61,603 nucleotides of DNA from Candidatus Egerieimonas intestinavium (lineage in GTDB: Bacteria; Bacillota; Clostridia; Lachnospirales; Lachnospiraceae), in the NCBI GenBank assembly GCA_018711815.1, contig DVHU01000091.1, forward strand, positions 1-61,603, written 5' to 3'. Below the pieces are notes generated by a model, which was given only the letters and a program-made list of their open reading frames with translations, was not told where the DNA came from and searched no databases. Position 1 is the stretch's first letter, and every line of letters begins with the position of its first letter. Below are positions 51,865 through 60,628 of the stretch, piece after piece. The translations under genes were made by a program, and so were the position numbers.

Positions 51865-53763
51865 ATGAGTTCATGTTCAGTCTGTTCCGGCTGCGTAAGC
51901 AGCAAAACCTGTGCCAGCGCGGATAAGCCCCTGGAGGCATTTATCCGGGAGCTGCCCCTGGAGACCTCCCACCACCGGGTGGACAGCCAGTCCACCAAGT
52001 GCGGTTTCGGACTGCAGGGCGTCTGCTGCCGTCTCTGCGCCAACGGTCCCTGCCGGATCACGCCCAAATCCCCCCGGGGAATCTGCGGCGCCGACGCGGA
52101 CACCATCGTGGCCAGAAACTTCCTGCGGGCGGTGGCCTGCGGCAGCGGCTGCTACATCCATGTGGTGGAAAACACAGCCCTGAATCTGAAGAACACAGCC
52201 CTGGCCAAGGGAAATATCCGCTCTGAGGAGGCCTTAAACCGTCTGGCTGAGGTTCTGGGGATCACGGGGACGGATAAGTACGACCTGGCGGTGAAGGTGG
52301 CCGACGCGGTGCTGGCTGACCTCTACAAGCCGGATTACGTGCAGATGGAGCTGATCGAGAAGCTGGCTTACTCTCCCCGGCTTAAGGCCTGGAAGGAGCT
52401 GGGCATCGTTCCCGGAGGTTCCAAGTCCGAGGTCTTTGCCGGCGTGGTAAAATGCTCCACCAACTTAAATTCCGATCCCATGGACATGCTGGTACACTGC
52501 CTGAAGCTGGGTATTTCCACCGGCGTATACGGCCTGATGCTCACCAACCTGTTAAATGATATCCTCCTGGGAGAGCCGGAGATCCGCTTTGCCCCGGTGG
52601 GCTTAAATGTCATTGACCCGGATTACATCAATGTGATGATCACCGGTCATCAGCACTCCATGTTCACCTACATCCAGGATCGCCTCACTGACCCGGATGT
52701 GGTGGAGAAGGCCAAGGCCGCCGGAGCCAAGGGCTTCAAGCTGGTGGGCTGCACCTGCGTGGGCCAGGATCTGCAGCTGCGGGGCGCCCACTATACGGAG
52801 ATTTTCCCGGGCCATGCGGGAAATAACTACACCAGCGAGGCCATTCTGGCCACGGGAGCCATCGACGGCGTGCTCTCCGAGTTTAACTGTACTCTGCCGG
52901 GCATCGAGCCCATCTGCGACGCCCTGATGATTAAGCAGATCTGTATCGACGACGTGGCAAAGAAGAAGAACGCGGAGCTGATCCCCTTCAACTTCGAGAC
53001 CAGAGTTGAGGACGGGGAGAAGATCATTGATGAGCTGATCGCGGCCTACAAAGAGCGCCGGGGCAAGGTGGAGCTGCGCCTGCTGCCGGAGCACGGAAAT
53101 AAGAATACCCTCACGGGCGTATCTGAGATCTCCCTGAAGAAGTTCCTGGGAGACAGCTGGAAGCCTTTGATTGACCTGATCGTATCCGGAAAGATCAAGG
53201 GTGTGGCCGGCGTGGTGGGCTGCTCCTCTGTGGCCTACGGCCATGACACCCTGACGGTGGCCCTGACCAAGGAGCTGATCAAGAGAGACATTATCGTACT
53301 GTCTGCCGGATGCTCCTCAGGAGGCATCGAGAACTGCGGTCTGATGGTTCCCGAGGCGGCGGAGCTGGCCGGACCGGGACTTAAGGAAGTCTGCAAATCC
53401 CTGGGCATTCCGCCGGTATTGAATTTTGGCCCCTGCCTGGCCATCGGCCGTCTGGAGATGGTGGCCACGGAGCTGGCCAAGGAGATCGGCATTGACATTC
53501 CTCAGCTGCCCCTGGTGCTCTCCGCAGCCCAGTGGCTGGAGGAGCAGGCTCTGGCGGACGGCGCCTTCGGCCTGACCCTGGGCCTGCCCCTGCATCTGGG
53601 CGTGCCGCCCTTCATCACCGGCAGCCCCCTGGTGACCAAGGTGCTCACCGAGGATATGAAGAATATCACCGGCGGCCAGGTGATCGTGGATGCAGACGCG
53701 GTTTCCGCAGCCGACAAGCTGGAGGCCATCATTGAGGAGAAGCGCAGGGGACTGAACATCTAA
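51865..53763 (+). CDS. cooS: Anaerobic carbon monoxide dehydrogenase, catalytic subunit
   Basis: A 632-residue Ni-Fe-S CO dehydrogenase, oxidising CO to CO2 with ferredoxin as acceptor, or the reverse. The N-terminal cysteines for the D and B clusters are present (CSVCSGC, GVCCRLCANGPCRI, AVACGSGCY). The C-cluster ligands can be followed: GHQHSMF near 262, VGCTCVG near 296, FNCTLPG, VGCSSVAYG, SAGCSSGG and FGPCLAIG. AAGGAGGAAA precedes the start. The two genes downstream form its electron-transfer chain. The acetyl-CoA synthase partner genes are not in this window, so it may work apart from the ACS complex. Confidence 0.96.
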   Translation: MSSCSVCSGCVSSKTCASADKPLEAFIRELPLETSHHRVDSQSTKCGFGLQGVCCRLCANGPCRITPKSPRGICGADADTIVARNFLRAVACGSGCYIHVVENTALNLKNTALAKGNIRSEEALNRLAEVLGITGTDKYDLAVKVADAVLADLYKPDYVQMELIEKLAYSPRLKAWKELGIVPGGSKSEVFAGVVKCSTNLNSDPMDMLVHCLKLGISTGVYGLMLTNLLNDILLGEPEIRFAPVGLNVIDPDYINVMITGHQHSMFTYIQDRLTDPDVVEKAKAAGAKGFKLVGCTCVGQDLQLRGAHYTEIFPGHAGNNYTSEAILATGAIDGVLSEFNCTLPGIEPICDALMIKQICIDDVAKKKNAELIPFNFETRVEDGEKIIDELIAAYKERRGKVELRLLPEHGNKNTLTGVSEISLKKFLGDSWKPLIDLIVSGKIKGVAGVVGCSSVAYGHDTLTVALTKELIKRDIIVLSAGCSSGGIENCGLMVPEAAELAGPGLKEVCKSLGIPPVLNFGPCLAIGRLEMVATELAKEIGIDIPQLPLVLSAAQWLEEQALADGAFGLTLGLPLHLGVPPFITGSPLVTKVLTEDMKNITGGQVIVDADAVSAADKLEAIIEEKRRGLNI

Positions 53764-53777
53764 GAGGAGGACGGGAT

Positions 53778-54221
53778 ATGAGGAGAATCTTTATCGACCC
53801 GTCCAAGTGCGACGGGTGCAAGAGCTGCTCCCTGGCCTGCATGCAGGCCCACCGGGAGACTCCGGGGACCATCTACGATCTCGATCTGACGGACCCCAAA
53901 AATCAGTCCCGCAACTTCATCAAAAGCGACGGCAAAGGGGGATATATTCCCCTGTTCTGCCGCCACTGCGATGACCCGGGCTGTGCCAACGCCTGCATGA
54001 GCGGGGCCCTGACCAAGGATCTGTCCGACGGTCTGGTAAAATACGACCGCAGCAAGTGCGCGGCCTGCTATATGTGCGTGATGAACTGTAAATTCGGAAT
54101 CCCCCAGCCGGATACCACCCTTCACTACATGGTGAAGTGCGATTTCTGTGAGGGGATCTCCGACACACCCAGCTGTGTGAAAGCCTGTCCCACCGGGGCC
54201 ATCTACGTGAAGGAGGTGTAG
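53778..54221 (+). CDS. cooF: CooF-like ferredoxin, electron acceptor of CO dehydrogenase
   Basis: A 147-residue protein binding four [4Fe-4S] clusters. The four cysteine groups are CDGCKSCSLAC, CRHCDDPGCANAC, CAACYMCVMNC and CDFCEGISDTPSCVKAC, the HycB/CooF arrangement. It takes electrons from CooS. AGAGGAGG precedes the start, and the next gene begins two bases after the stop. Confidence 0.9.
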   Translation: MRRIFIDPSKCDGCKSCSLACMQAHRETPGTIYDLDLTDPKNQSRNFIKSDGKGGYIPLFCRHCDDPGCANACMSGALTKDLSDGLVKYDRSKCAACYMCVMNCKFGIPQPDTTLHYMVKCDFCEGISDTPSCVKACPTGAIYVKEV

Positions 54222-54223
54222 CC

Positions 54224-55459
54224 ATGACCAAATATGTGATTATCGGAGCCGGCGCCGCCGGCGTGATGGCTGCGGACCGCCTGCGGGTCATGGACGAGGG
54301 GGGAGAGATCACCGTTATCTCTGTGGACGAGCACGTCCACTCCCGCTGTATGCTCCACAAGTACCTGGGCCATGAGCGCACGGTGGAGGAGATCAATTTC
54401 GTTCCGGAAGACTTCTTTGAGAAGCGGGATATCCGCTGGGTGAAGGGGGAGAAGATCACCGCCATCCGTCCCCAGGAGAAGCAGGTGGATCTGGAGTGCG
54501 GGGCCTTCCTCCCTTACGACAAGCTTCTGATTGCCACGGGGGCCGGATATTTCATCCCGCCTATCCCCGGCTTTCGGGAGGGAAAAAATGTCTACGGCTT
54601 CCGGGATTTCTCCGACGCCAAAGCCTTGGACGAAGCGGTGAAGGGAAAGAAAAAGGTCTTCATCGTGGGCTCCGGCCTGGTGGGACTGGATGCGGCCTCC
54701 GCCCTCTGCCATCAGGGCTATGAGGTGACCATCGCGGAGATGGCCGGCCGGGTGATGCCTCTGCAGACGGACGACTACGCGGCCAGCGTCTACCAGAGGG
54801 CCTTCGAGGAGGCGGGCTGTACCTTCTATCTGGGGATCGGCGTTACCGGCTCTAAGCTGGATGAGGAGGGAAATCTCACCCATGTGGTGCTCTCCGACGG
54901 CAGCGAGATTCCCTGCGATGTGGTGATGGTGGCCGCCGGTGTCCGGCCCCAGATCGGCTTCCTGGAGGGAAGCGGCATCGCCGTGGGCCGGGGTGTGGAG
55001 GTCAACGAGTACCTGCAGACCAGCGACCCCGATATCTACGCGGCGGGGGATGTGACGGGACTCTCCGGCGTATGGCCGGATGCCTTTGACCAGGGCAAGA
55101 CAGCCGCCATGAATATGGCCGGCGTGCCGGTGGCCTACGAGAAGCCCTATCCCTTTAAGAATACCAGTAATTTCTTCGGCATTTCCATGCTGTCCCTGGG
55201 CAAGCTGGATCCCATCCCGGAGGGAGCTCAGGTGGAGACGGTGATGGATCGCGGCACCTACAAGAAGGCCATCCTGGTGGACGGTAAGCTTCAGGGACTG
55301 CTGATCCAGGGAGATATCTCCAACACCGGCATTTATCTGGAGCTCATCAAAAACCAGGTGGATGTGGGAGCTCTGGGCAAATCTGTCTTTGATTTGTCCT
55401 ACGCCGATTTTTACCATATGAATCCCAGAACGGGAGCATTTTCCTATACGGAAGAATAA
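54224..55459 (+). CDS. FAD/NAD-dependent oxidoreductase linked to CO dehydrogenase
   Basis: A 411-residue pyridine nucleotide-disulfide-type flavoprotein. Two dinucleotide folds are clear: VIIGAGAAGVMAAD at the N-terminus for FAD and FIVGSGLVGLDAASAL near 147 for NAD(P). The FAD aspartate block is DIYAAGDVTG near 270. CooS-CooF-flavoprotein triplets are known in anaerobes and are thought to pass electrons from CO to NAD(P). No redox cysteine pair is evident, so it is more like NADH:rubredoxin or ferredoxin reductases than thioredoxin reductase. Confidence 0.88.
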   Translation: MTKYVIIGAGAAGVMAADRLRVMDEGGEITVISVDEHVHSRCMLHKYLGHERTVEEINFVPEDFFEKRDIRWVKGEKITAIRPQEKQVDLECGAFLPYDKLLIATGAGYFIPPIPGFREGKNVYGFRDFSDAKALDEAVKGKKKVFIVGSGLVGLDAASALCHQGYEVTIAEMAGRVMPLQTDDYAASVYQRAFEEAGCTFYLGIGVTGSKLDEEGNLTHVVLSDGSEIPCDVVMVAAGVRPQIGFLEGSGIAVGRGVEVNEYLQTSDPDIYAAGDVTGLSGVWPDAFDQGKTAAMNMAGVPVAYEKPYPFKNTSNFFGISMLSLGKLDPIPEGAQVETVMDRGTYKKAILVDGKLQGLLIQGDISNTGIYLELIKNQVDVGALGKSVFDLSYADFYHMNPRTGAFSYTEE

Positions 55460-55461
55460 AT

Positions 55462-55512
55462 CTGCAGGCATGCCCGCGCTTCGGCGCGGGTGTGTCTGCA
55501 GTACAGGTTTTA
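55462..55512 (+). terminator. Terminator after the cooS operon
   Basis: CTGCAG at 55462-55467 pairs with 55496-55501, enclosing CCCGCGC-TTCG-GCGCGGG (55473-55490) with a stable TTCG loop. A short T-run follows at 55508-55511. Confidence 0.7.
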
Positions 55513-55538
55513 TCATATTTTTATCTCAGGAGTGAAAC

Positions 55539-57740
55539 ATGAAAACATTGGTGATTGCGGAAAAGCCCTCCGTAGGGCGCGACATAGGACGGGTGCTCCA
55601 CTGCCAGAGCAAGGGGAACGGTAACGGCTACCTGGAGGGGAGCCGGTATCTGGTGACCTGGGGCCTGGGCCATCTGGTGGAGCTGCAGGCCCCGGAGGGC
55701 TATAAGCCCGAGTACCGGGAGTGGAAGATGGAGCATCTGCCCATCATGCCGGAGCAGCTAAAGACAGAGGTAATCCGTCAGACCGGAAAGCAGTTCCAGA
55801 CGGTGAAGGCCCTGCTGCACAGAAAGGATGTGGAGGATGTGGTCATCGCCACGGACGCCGGCCGGGAGGGAGAGCTGGTGGCCCGCTGGATTCTGGAGCG
55901 AGCCGGGAACCAGAAGCCCTGCCGGAGACTGTGGATTTCCTCCGTGACGGACAAGGCCATCCGGGAGGGCTTCGCCCACCTAAAGGACGCTCGGGAGTAC
56001 GAAAATCTCTACCGGGCCGCCGTGTGCCGGGCGGAGGCGGACTGGCTGGTGGGCATCAACGCCACCCGGGCCCTGACCTGCAAGTACAATGCCCAGCTCT
56101 CCTGCGGGCGGGTGCAGACCCCCACCCTGGCCATGATCGCCGGCCGGGAGGAGGAGATCCGCCGCTTTGTGCCCAAGAGCTACTATACGCTGACAGCCTC
56201 GGGGAAGGGGATGACCTTCACCTGGAGGGACAAAAAGTCCGGCGGCAGCTCCTCCTTTTCCAGGGAGCGGATGGAGCAGCTGCAGCGCTCCCTGGCCGGG
56301 GAGAAGCTTTTGGTGAAGCAGGTGGAGAAAAAAGAGAAGAGAAAGGAAGCTCCGGCCCTCTATGACCTGACGGAGCTGCAGCGGGAGGCCAACCAGCGCT
56401 TTGGCTTCTCCGCCAAGGAAACTTTAAACATCATGCAGAGACTCTATGAGAATCACAAGGTTCTCACCTATCCCCGGACGGACTCCCGGTATCTTACCTC
56501 TGATCTGGTGGGAACCCTCCACGAGCGGCTGGAGGCCTGCGGGGTGGGCCCCTACCGGAAGCTGGCGGCGGCCCTGCATCGGGAGAAATTCACTGCCAAG
56601 CTCTCCTGCGTGGATGATAAAAAGGTGGGCGACCACCACGCCATCATCCCCACAGAGCAGTTTGTGGATCTGACCCATATGACCAATGAGGAGCGAAAAA
56701 TCTACGACCTGGTGGTGCGCCGCTTCCTGGCGGTGCTGTACCCGGCCTGCCGCTACGAGTCCATGACCGTCGCCGCCACCGCCGCCGGGGAAACCTTCAC
56801 CGCCAGCGGGACCCACATCCTGGAGGCGGGCTGGAAGGAGGTTTACCAGGGGGAAAAGGATCAGGAGAGTATCCAGAGCCCGGGAGAGGAGGAGCTGCGG
56901 GAGCAGCAGCTGCCCAAGCTTCAGCCGCAGGATGTGCTCCAGGGCCTCACCTTTGCCCTGAAGGAGGGAAAGACCAAGCCCCCGGCCCGGTTCACGGAGG
57001 CTACCCTCCTGTCCGCCATGGAAAATCCGGTGAAATACATGGAGACCCAGGATAAGGAGCTGGCCAAAACCCTGGGGGAGACCGGAGGGCTGGGCACCGT
57101 GGCCACCCGGGCGGATATCATTGAGAAGCTCTTCAACAGCTTCCTGCTGGAGAAGAAGGGCCAGGAAATTTACTTGACGGCTAAAGCCCGGCAGCTCTTG
57201 GAGCTGGTGCCCCAGGATCTGAAGAAACCGGAGCTGACCGCCCAGTGGGAGCAGAAGCTTTTGAAAATTTCCAAGGGACAGCTGAAGCGGGGAGAGTTCA
57301 TGAGCCAGATCCGGGGCTATACCCGGGAGCTGATCCAGGAGATCCGCAGGGAGGAGGGAACCTTCCGCCATGAAAATATGACCAACAAGAAATGCCCCAA
57401 CTGCGGCAAGCGCCTGCTGGCGGTCAACGGAAAGAACGCCAAGCTTTTGGTCTGCCAGGACCGGGAGTGCGGCTACCGGGAGACAGTCTCCCGAACCACC
57501 AACGCCCGATGCCCCGTCTGCCACAAGCGCATGGAGATGGTGGGCAAGGGGGACGACGCGCTCTTTGTCTGCGCCTGCGGCCACAAGGAACGGCTGAGCA
57601 AATTCCAAGAGCGCAGGAAAAAGGAGGGAGCCGGAGTCTCCAAGCGGGATGTGAACGCCTACTTAAAAAAGCAGCAGAAGGAGGCCCAGGAGCCTTTGAA
57701 CAATGCTTTCGCGGAGGCTTTTAAGAATCTTAAGCTGTAG
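55539..57740 (+). CDS. topB: DNA topoisomerase III
   Basis: A 733-residue type IA topoisomerase. The toprim domain starts TLVIAEKPSVGRDIGRVL and has ATDAGREGELVARWI. The catalytic tyrosine is in LTYPRTDSRYL near 311. The C-terminal zinc-ribbon region contains KCPNCGKRLLA and CPVCHKRMEMV, which is typical of Gram-positive TopB proteins. It relaxes and decatenates single-stranded-region DNA. Its last 79 bases are repeated, with 10 differences, at 58556-58634. Confidence 0.96.
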   Translation: MKTLVIAEKPSVGRDIGRVLHCQSKGNGNGYLEGSRYLVTWGLGHLVELQAPEGYKPEYREWKMEHLPIMPEQLKTEVIRQTGKQFQTVKALLHRKDVEDVVIATDAGREGELVARWILERAGNQKPCRRLWISSVTDKAIREGFAHLKDAREYENLYRAAVCRAEADWLVGINATRALTCKYNAQLSCGRVQTPTLAMIAGREEEIRRFVPKSYYTLTASGKGMTFTWRDKKSGGSSSFSRERMEQLQRSLAGEKLLVKQVEKKEKRKEAPALYDLTELQREANQRFGFSAKETLNIMQRLYENHKVLTYPRTDSRYLTSDLVGTLHERLEACGVGPYRKLAAALHREKFTAKLSCVDDKKVGDHHAIIPTEQFVDLTHMTNEERKIYDLVVRRFLAVLYPACRYESMTVAATAAGETFTASGTHILEAGWKEVYQGEKDQESIQSPGEEELREQQLPKLQPQDVLQGLTFALKEGKTKPPARFTEATLLSAMENPVKYMETQDKELAKTLGETGGLGTVATRADIIEKLFNSFLLEKKGQEIYLTAKARQLLELVPQDLKKPELTAQWEQKLLKISKGQLKRGEFMSQIRGYTRELIQEIRREEGTFRHENMTNKKCPNCGKRLLAVNGKNAKLLVCQDRECGYRETVSRTTNARCPVCHKRMEMVGKGDDALFVCACGHKERLSKFQERRKKEGAGVSKRDVNAYLKKQQKEAQEPLNNAFAEAFKNLKL

Positions 57741-57786
57741 AAGCGTTTGGGGAAAGGAGCCGGAAGCGGTCGGATATCGGGGAAGC

Positions 57787-58020
57787 CTAAGCCTCCTCAG
57801 GGTGCCTGCAGGGCTCCTCAGGGCAGGCGCATGTTTCGCAGGCCGTGCATCCGGTGGACAGCACATAAAAGGCGGGCAGCTCTTTTTTCAGGGCTGCCTG
57901 TATTTGTCTGGTGATTTCCTCGTGGAGGCTTTTGGCGGCCAGACAGTTCTGCTCGTCCCAGGAATTTCCCACCTCCGCCACCGTGGAGAACAGGAAAAAC
58001 TGTTGATATCCTGCCTTTCG
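57787..58020 (-). pseudogene. Fragment of a DUF2284-type metal-binding protein
   Basis: The minus strand encodes about 78 residues in one frame, ending CTACETCACPEEPCRHPEEA. This cysteine pattern belongs to the DUF2284 predicted metal-binding family, whose proteins are more than twice as long. Here both ends are missing: translation stops right after the cysteine block, and upstream of 58020 the sequence becomes AT-rich and non-coding. There is no ribosome binding site. I take it as a remnant lying in the scar behind topB. Confidence 0.6.
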
Positions 58021-58214
58021 CCTATTTTTCCAATTATCTCAATTATAGCCCAGTCAACAGGGAAAATAAAACAAATATTTCTTATATTGGTATTTGAAAA
58101 TGTAATATTAACGGATAAATTTTTAAAATATTATTACAATTCTTTGTAATAGATTGAAAAATCCAGAATGATGAAGTAAAATAAAAAAAGAAGGTGAAGG
58201 AAAGGAGGATTTCT

Positions 58215-58529
58215 ATGGGACTTGTATTACTGTGGTGCGGAGGACTTCTATGCTTGGTCATTGGCTTTTATACCAGGAATCAGAGAAAGCCCATGTGCCT
58301 CTGGGGAGGCTTGAGAGTTTGGGAATCTCAGGTGAAAAACGTGCAGGCCTACAACCGGGCGGTGGGGCGAATGTGGTGCGTTACTTCCATTCCTTTCTGG
58401 ATCTGCGGACTGATCGTCTACGTTTACCCGCCCAGCGCCCTGATCATCTTTGGACTGTTCTGTACGGTGGGCATGGGCCTGATGCTCTGGTATTATCATA
58501 AGATTCAGGAGAAATATTTTCTTCCTTGA
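58215..58529 (+). CDS. Small membrane protein of unknown function
   Basis: A 104-residue protein with three hydrophobic segments (about residues 1-18, 53-70 and 74-95). The region KNVQAYNRAVGRMW between the first and second is a pattern I associate with small clostridial membrane proteins of unknown role. AAAGGAGG precedes ATG 58215; a GTG at 58194 is less likely. The 474 bases between topB and this gene hold only the DUF2284 fragment and an AT-rich stretch with a 7-bp hairpin near 58130. Confidence 0.7.
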   Translation: MGLVLLWCGGLLCLVIGFYTRNQRKPMCLWGGLRVWESQVKNVQAYNRAVGRMWCVTSIPFWICGLIVYVYPPSALIIFGLFCTVGMGLMLWYYHKIQEKYFLP

Positions 58530-58555
58530 GAGATTAGAACCCTGCTTGCAGGATT

Positions 58556-58634
58556 CTTAAAAAAGCAGCAGAAGGAGGCCCAGGAGCCCATCAACAACGC
58601 TTTTGCGGAGGCTTTTAAAAATTTGAAACTGTAA
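58556..58634 (+). repeat. Second copy of the topB 3' end
   Basis: These 79 bases match the last 79 of topB (57662-57740) with 10 differences. The reading frame and the stop are preserved, and the encoded tail (KEAQEPINNAFAEAFKNLKL) differs by one residue. Most changes are silent, so the copies diverged as coding DNA. The copy is followed directly by a strong terminator, which suggests that it is the original end of the gene or of a related allele, with 815 bases inserted between the copies. Confidence 0.85.
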
Positions 58635-58680
58635 GAGAGAGGGTGGAACCGACGGACTGGGTTCCACCCTCTCTCTTTTA
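58633..58680 (+). terminator. Strong bidirectional terminator
   Basis: A perfect 18-bp stem (58633-58650 with 58660-58677) around a 9-base loop, followed by T4. The 5' arm overlaps the stop codon of the topB-end copy. On the minus strand A-rich and T-rich flanks allow it to end the BlaR1-like gene transcript too. Confidence 0.85.
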
Positions 58681-58700
58681 AAAAAATGTAACGGAAGCTT

Positions 58701-60065
58701 TTATTTGTGAGGACACTCATCATAGTAGAAAGAAGAGATGCGTTTTCCTTTTTCCACATGGCCGCATTTTGTACAGCGCTTGGCCTGGTAGGTTTCCACC
58801 GTACAGCCTCCGTTGCCGTCTCTGGTATGCTGTGAAGTGGTGCCGCTTATGTAGCTGTGTTTGCAGGCGGCATAAACCTCCTCTGTCTCTTCCAGAGGAT
58901 AAACGGTTCCTGATTCATCGGTGAAAAAGTATTCTGCCGGGAGGGGCTCCACCGGGGTAGGTTCTCCGCCCTCCACGAAATAGTATTCTGTGACGATACC
59001 ATCGGGATTAAATTTGTCAGTCGCAGGATTTTCTGTAACATCAACGGTAGGGAGCTCATAGGCCAGCACCGGGAGCGAGGACATGACCAGAAGAAGGGCC
59101 ATTGCCAGGGCAGCGGCGGGCTTTTTCAAGTGTCTGCCATTTGGATTTTTAATCATCATGATTCTCTCCTTTAACAAAGATTGTTTATGGAAAAGCGCGT
59201 TTACTGTGACGGGATTGGGAATGATCCGCTGCTGGGAAAAATCCAGAAGGAGATTCCCGTAGGCCCTTCTCTGCTCCAGGGAAGTGCCCTTAAGGGTAAG
59301 CTCGTCACAGGAAAGCTCACACAGATTGAGAAAGCTGCGGTAAAAGAGATAAACCAGCGGGTTGTACCAGTTCAGCAGCAGGGTGAAAAGCAGCAGCAGC
59401 TTTGCCAGGGAATCCCAGCGCTTTGCGTGAATCAGCTCGTGCTTTAGGATCAGCCTGGAAGGATTTGAAAACCTTTCCGGAAGATAAATATGGATGCAGA
59501 ACATTCCTCGGACACAGGGGGAGAAATTCCCTGATATTTTCCAAATCCGCACAGGACGCTTCAGGGGAAGCTCCCGGCAAAGGGCTCTTACCTCCAGGGC
59601 TTCCGGTTCTTCTTCCCCAATCTGCCGGACCTTTCTTTGAGAAAGATAGTTTCGGAGCTGCCAGTACTGCCAGAGATTTTTCAGGATAAGAAACAGGCAG
59701 ACGCCTCCCAGCAGCAGACAGATCCCCCATCCGGGCAGGGAGATCCGCGGATACTGGAGCACCTTTTCCGGGCCGGTGCCGGAGATGAAAATGGTATTGC
59801 TTAAATCCATATAAATCCGCTGTCCCGGAATGGAAGGCGTTACCCCAAAGTCAGGAAATGCCAGCCGGATCAGCTGCTTCAGGTCGAGGGTGAGCAGCGG
59901 AAAGGGCAGCAGGAAAAAGGCCAGGTTTGCCTTAAGCAGCCGATAGCGCGCCTGACAGGTCAGCGGCCGCTTTCTCGTGGCGGCGGAGATTCCTGTGAAG
60001 GAAAGAAAAAATGCGCTGCCAGTCAGAGACATAAAAAACATTAAACGTAATAGCAATAGAATCAT
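58701..60065 (-). CDS. BlaR1-like M56 family membrane metalloprotease
   Basis: A 454-residue membrane protein with helices near the N-terminus, the M56 zinc motif HELIH near residue 210, and the third ligand region LCELSCDELTLK. After a further membrane segment near 335 (AALAMALLLVMSSLPVLA) comes an external tail with cysteine/histidine pairs (CKHSYIS, GGCTVETYQAKRCTKCG) that may bind a metal. There is no penicillin-binding sensor domain, so the signal is not obviously a beta-lactam. Like BlaR1, it would cleave the repressor encoded just upstream (5-base gap). Confidence 0.85.
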   Translation of the reverse strand: MILLLLRLMFFMSLTGSAFFLSFTGISAATRKRPLTCQARYRLLKANLAFFLLPFPLLTLDLKQLIRLAFPDFGVTPSIPGQRIYMDLSNTIFISGTGPEKVLQYPRISLPGWGICLLLGGVCLFLILKNLWQYWQLRNYLSQRKVRQIGEEEPEALEVRALCRELPLKRPVRIWKISGNFSPCVRGMFCIHIYLPERFSNPSRLILKHELIHAKRWDSLAKLLLLFTLLLNWYNPLVYLFYRSFLNLCELSCDELTLKGTSLEQRRAYGNLLLDFSQQRIIPNPVTVNALFHKQSLLKERIMMIKNPNGRHLKKPAAALAMALLLVMSSLPVLAYELPTVDVTENPATDKFNPDGIVTEYYFVEGGEPTPVEPLPAEYFFTDESGTVYPLEETEEVYAACKHSYISGTTSQHTRDGNGGCTVETYQAKRCTKCGHVEKGKRISSFYYDECPHK

Positions 60066-60070
60066 AGGGT

Positions 60071-60445
60071 CTACTCATTCAAAAATTTTCTTAATTCGTC
60101 AAGCTCTTCCTGGCTTAGGGATTCCCGGTCCCCCAGGAGAGCAGCCATAAATTTAGAGCGGGAATGGTCGAAGGAGGTATCCACCAGATGGTTGGTCCAG
60201 CGGCTGATAAAATCCTCCTTTGTGCCAACGGCCTGATAGATATTCTTCCGTCCCTGTTTGTCAAAGCTTAAGGCTCCCTTTTGCGTGAGCCGTGTCAGAT
60301 AGGTGTGCAGGGTCTGCTTCTTCCAGGTTTTCCCCTGTTTTTGAAAATCATCCAGCAGCTCATTGAAGTAGACCGGGCGGGCGTAAGACCAAATGACCTC
60401 CATGATTTCCAACTCAGTTTCAGATAAGCCGTATTTGTTAGGCAT
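60071..60445 (-). CDS. BlaI/MecI-family transcriptional repressor
   Basis: A 124-residue winged-helix repressor. The N-terminal domain begins LSETELEIMEVIWSYARPVY, and the recognition part is TLHTYLTRLTQKGALSFDKQ. The C-terminal dimerisation helices end in LSQEELDELRKFLNE. It is paired with the M56 protease and should bind the two TACTA...TGTAG dyads in the divergent promoter region. AGGAGGTG precedes the start. Confidence 0.92.
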   Translation of the reverse strand: MPNKYGLSETELEIMEVIWSYARPVYFNELLDDFQKQGKTWKKQTLHTYLTRLTQKGALSFDKQGRKNIYQAVGTKEDFISRWTNHLVDTSFDHSRSKFMAALLGDRESLSQEELDELRKFLNE

Positions 60446-60465
60446 GTTGTCACCTCCTCGTGATG

Positions 60466-60494
60466 ATAGTACTACAAAAATGTAGAAAATTCAA
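60466..60494 (-). promoter_or_regulatory. Promoter of the blaI-blaR1-like operon with BlaI-type operator
   Basis: On the minus strand TTGAAT (60494-60489) is 17 bases from TACTAT (60471-60466). The operator-like dyad TACTACA-AAAA-TGTAGAA at 60470-60487 sits between the two boxes and touches the -10, so repressor binding would block it. This implies autoregulation. Confidence 0.6.
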
Positions 60495-60503
60495 CAAAAA
60501 GTA

Positions 60504-60532
60504 TTGACGAGGGATAAAAATAAGAATACAAT
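60504..60532 (+). promoter_or_regulatory. Divergent promoter for the lipoprotein gene with BlaI-type operator
   Basis: TTGACG at 60504-60509 and TACAAT at 60527-60532 are 17 bases apart. A second operator-like dyad, TACTAATGAATTGTAGTA, covers 60532-60549 at the expected start site. The BlaI-like repressor would thus control both directions. Confidence 0.65.
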
Positions 60533-60628
60533 ACTAATGAATTGTAGTACTGCTATTCTAAATTACTTTTTGAAAAGAAGGGTATGGGGCGATGGTGCTT
60601 CATACCCTACTGTATGAGGAGAAATCGT

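Noticed and set aside
58094-58140. A promoter for the small membrane gene in the AT-rich stretch
   Set aside because: Several TTGAAA-like and TATTAT-like strings occur, as expected in any AT-rich DNA, but no pair has clearly good boxes and spacing.
57703-58149. A 148-codon plus-strand frame after topB
   Set aside because: It begins inside topB, overlaps the DUF2284 fragment on the other strand and shows no recognisable domain or ribosome binding site.
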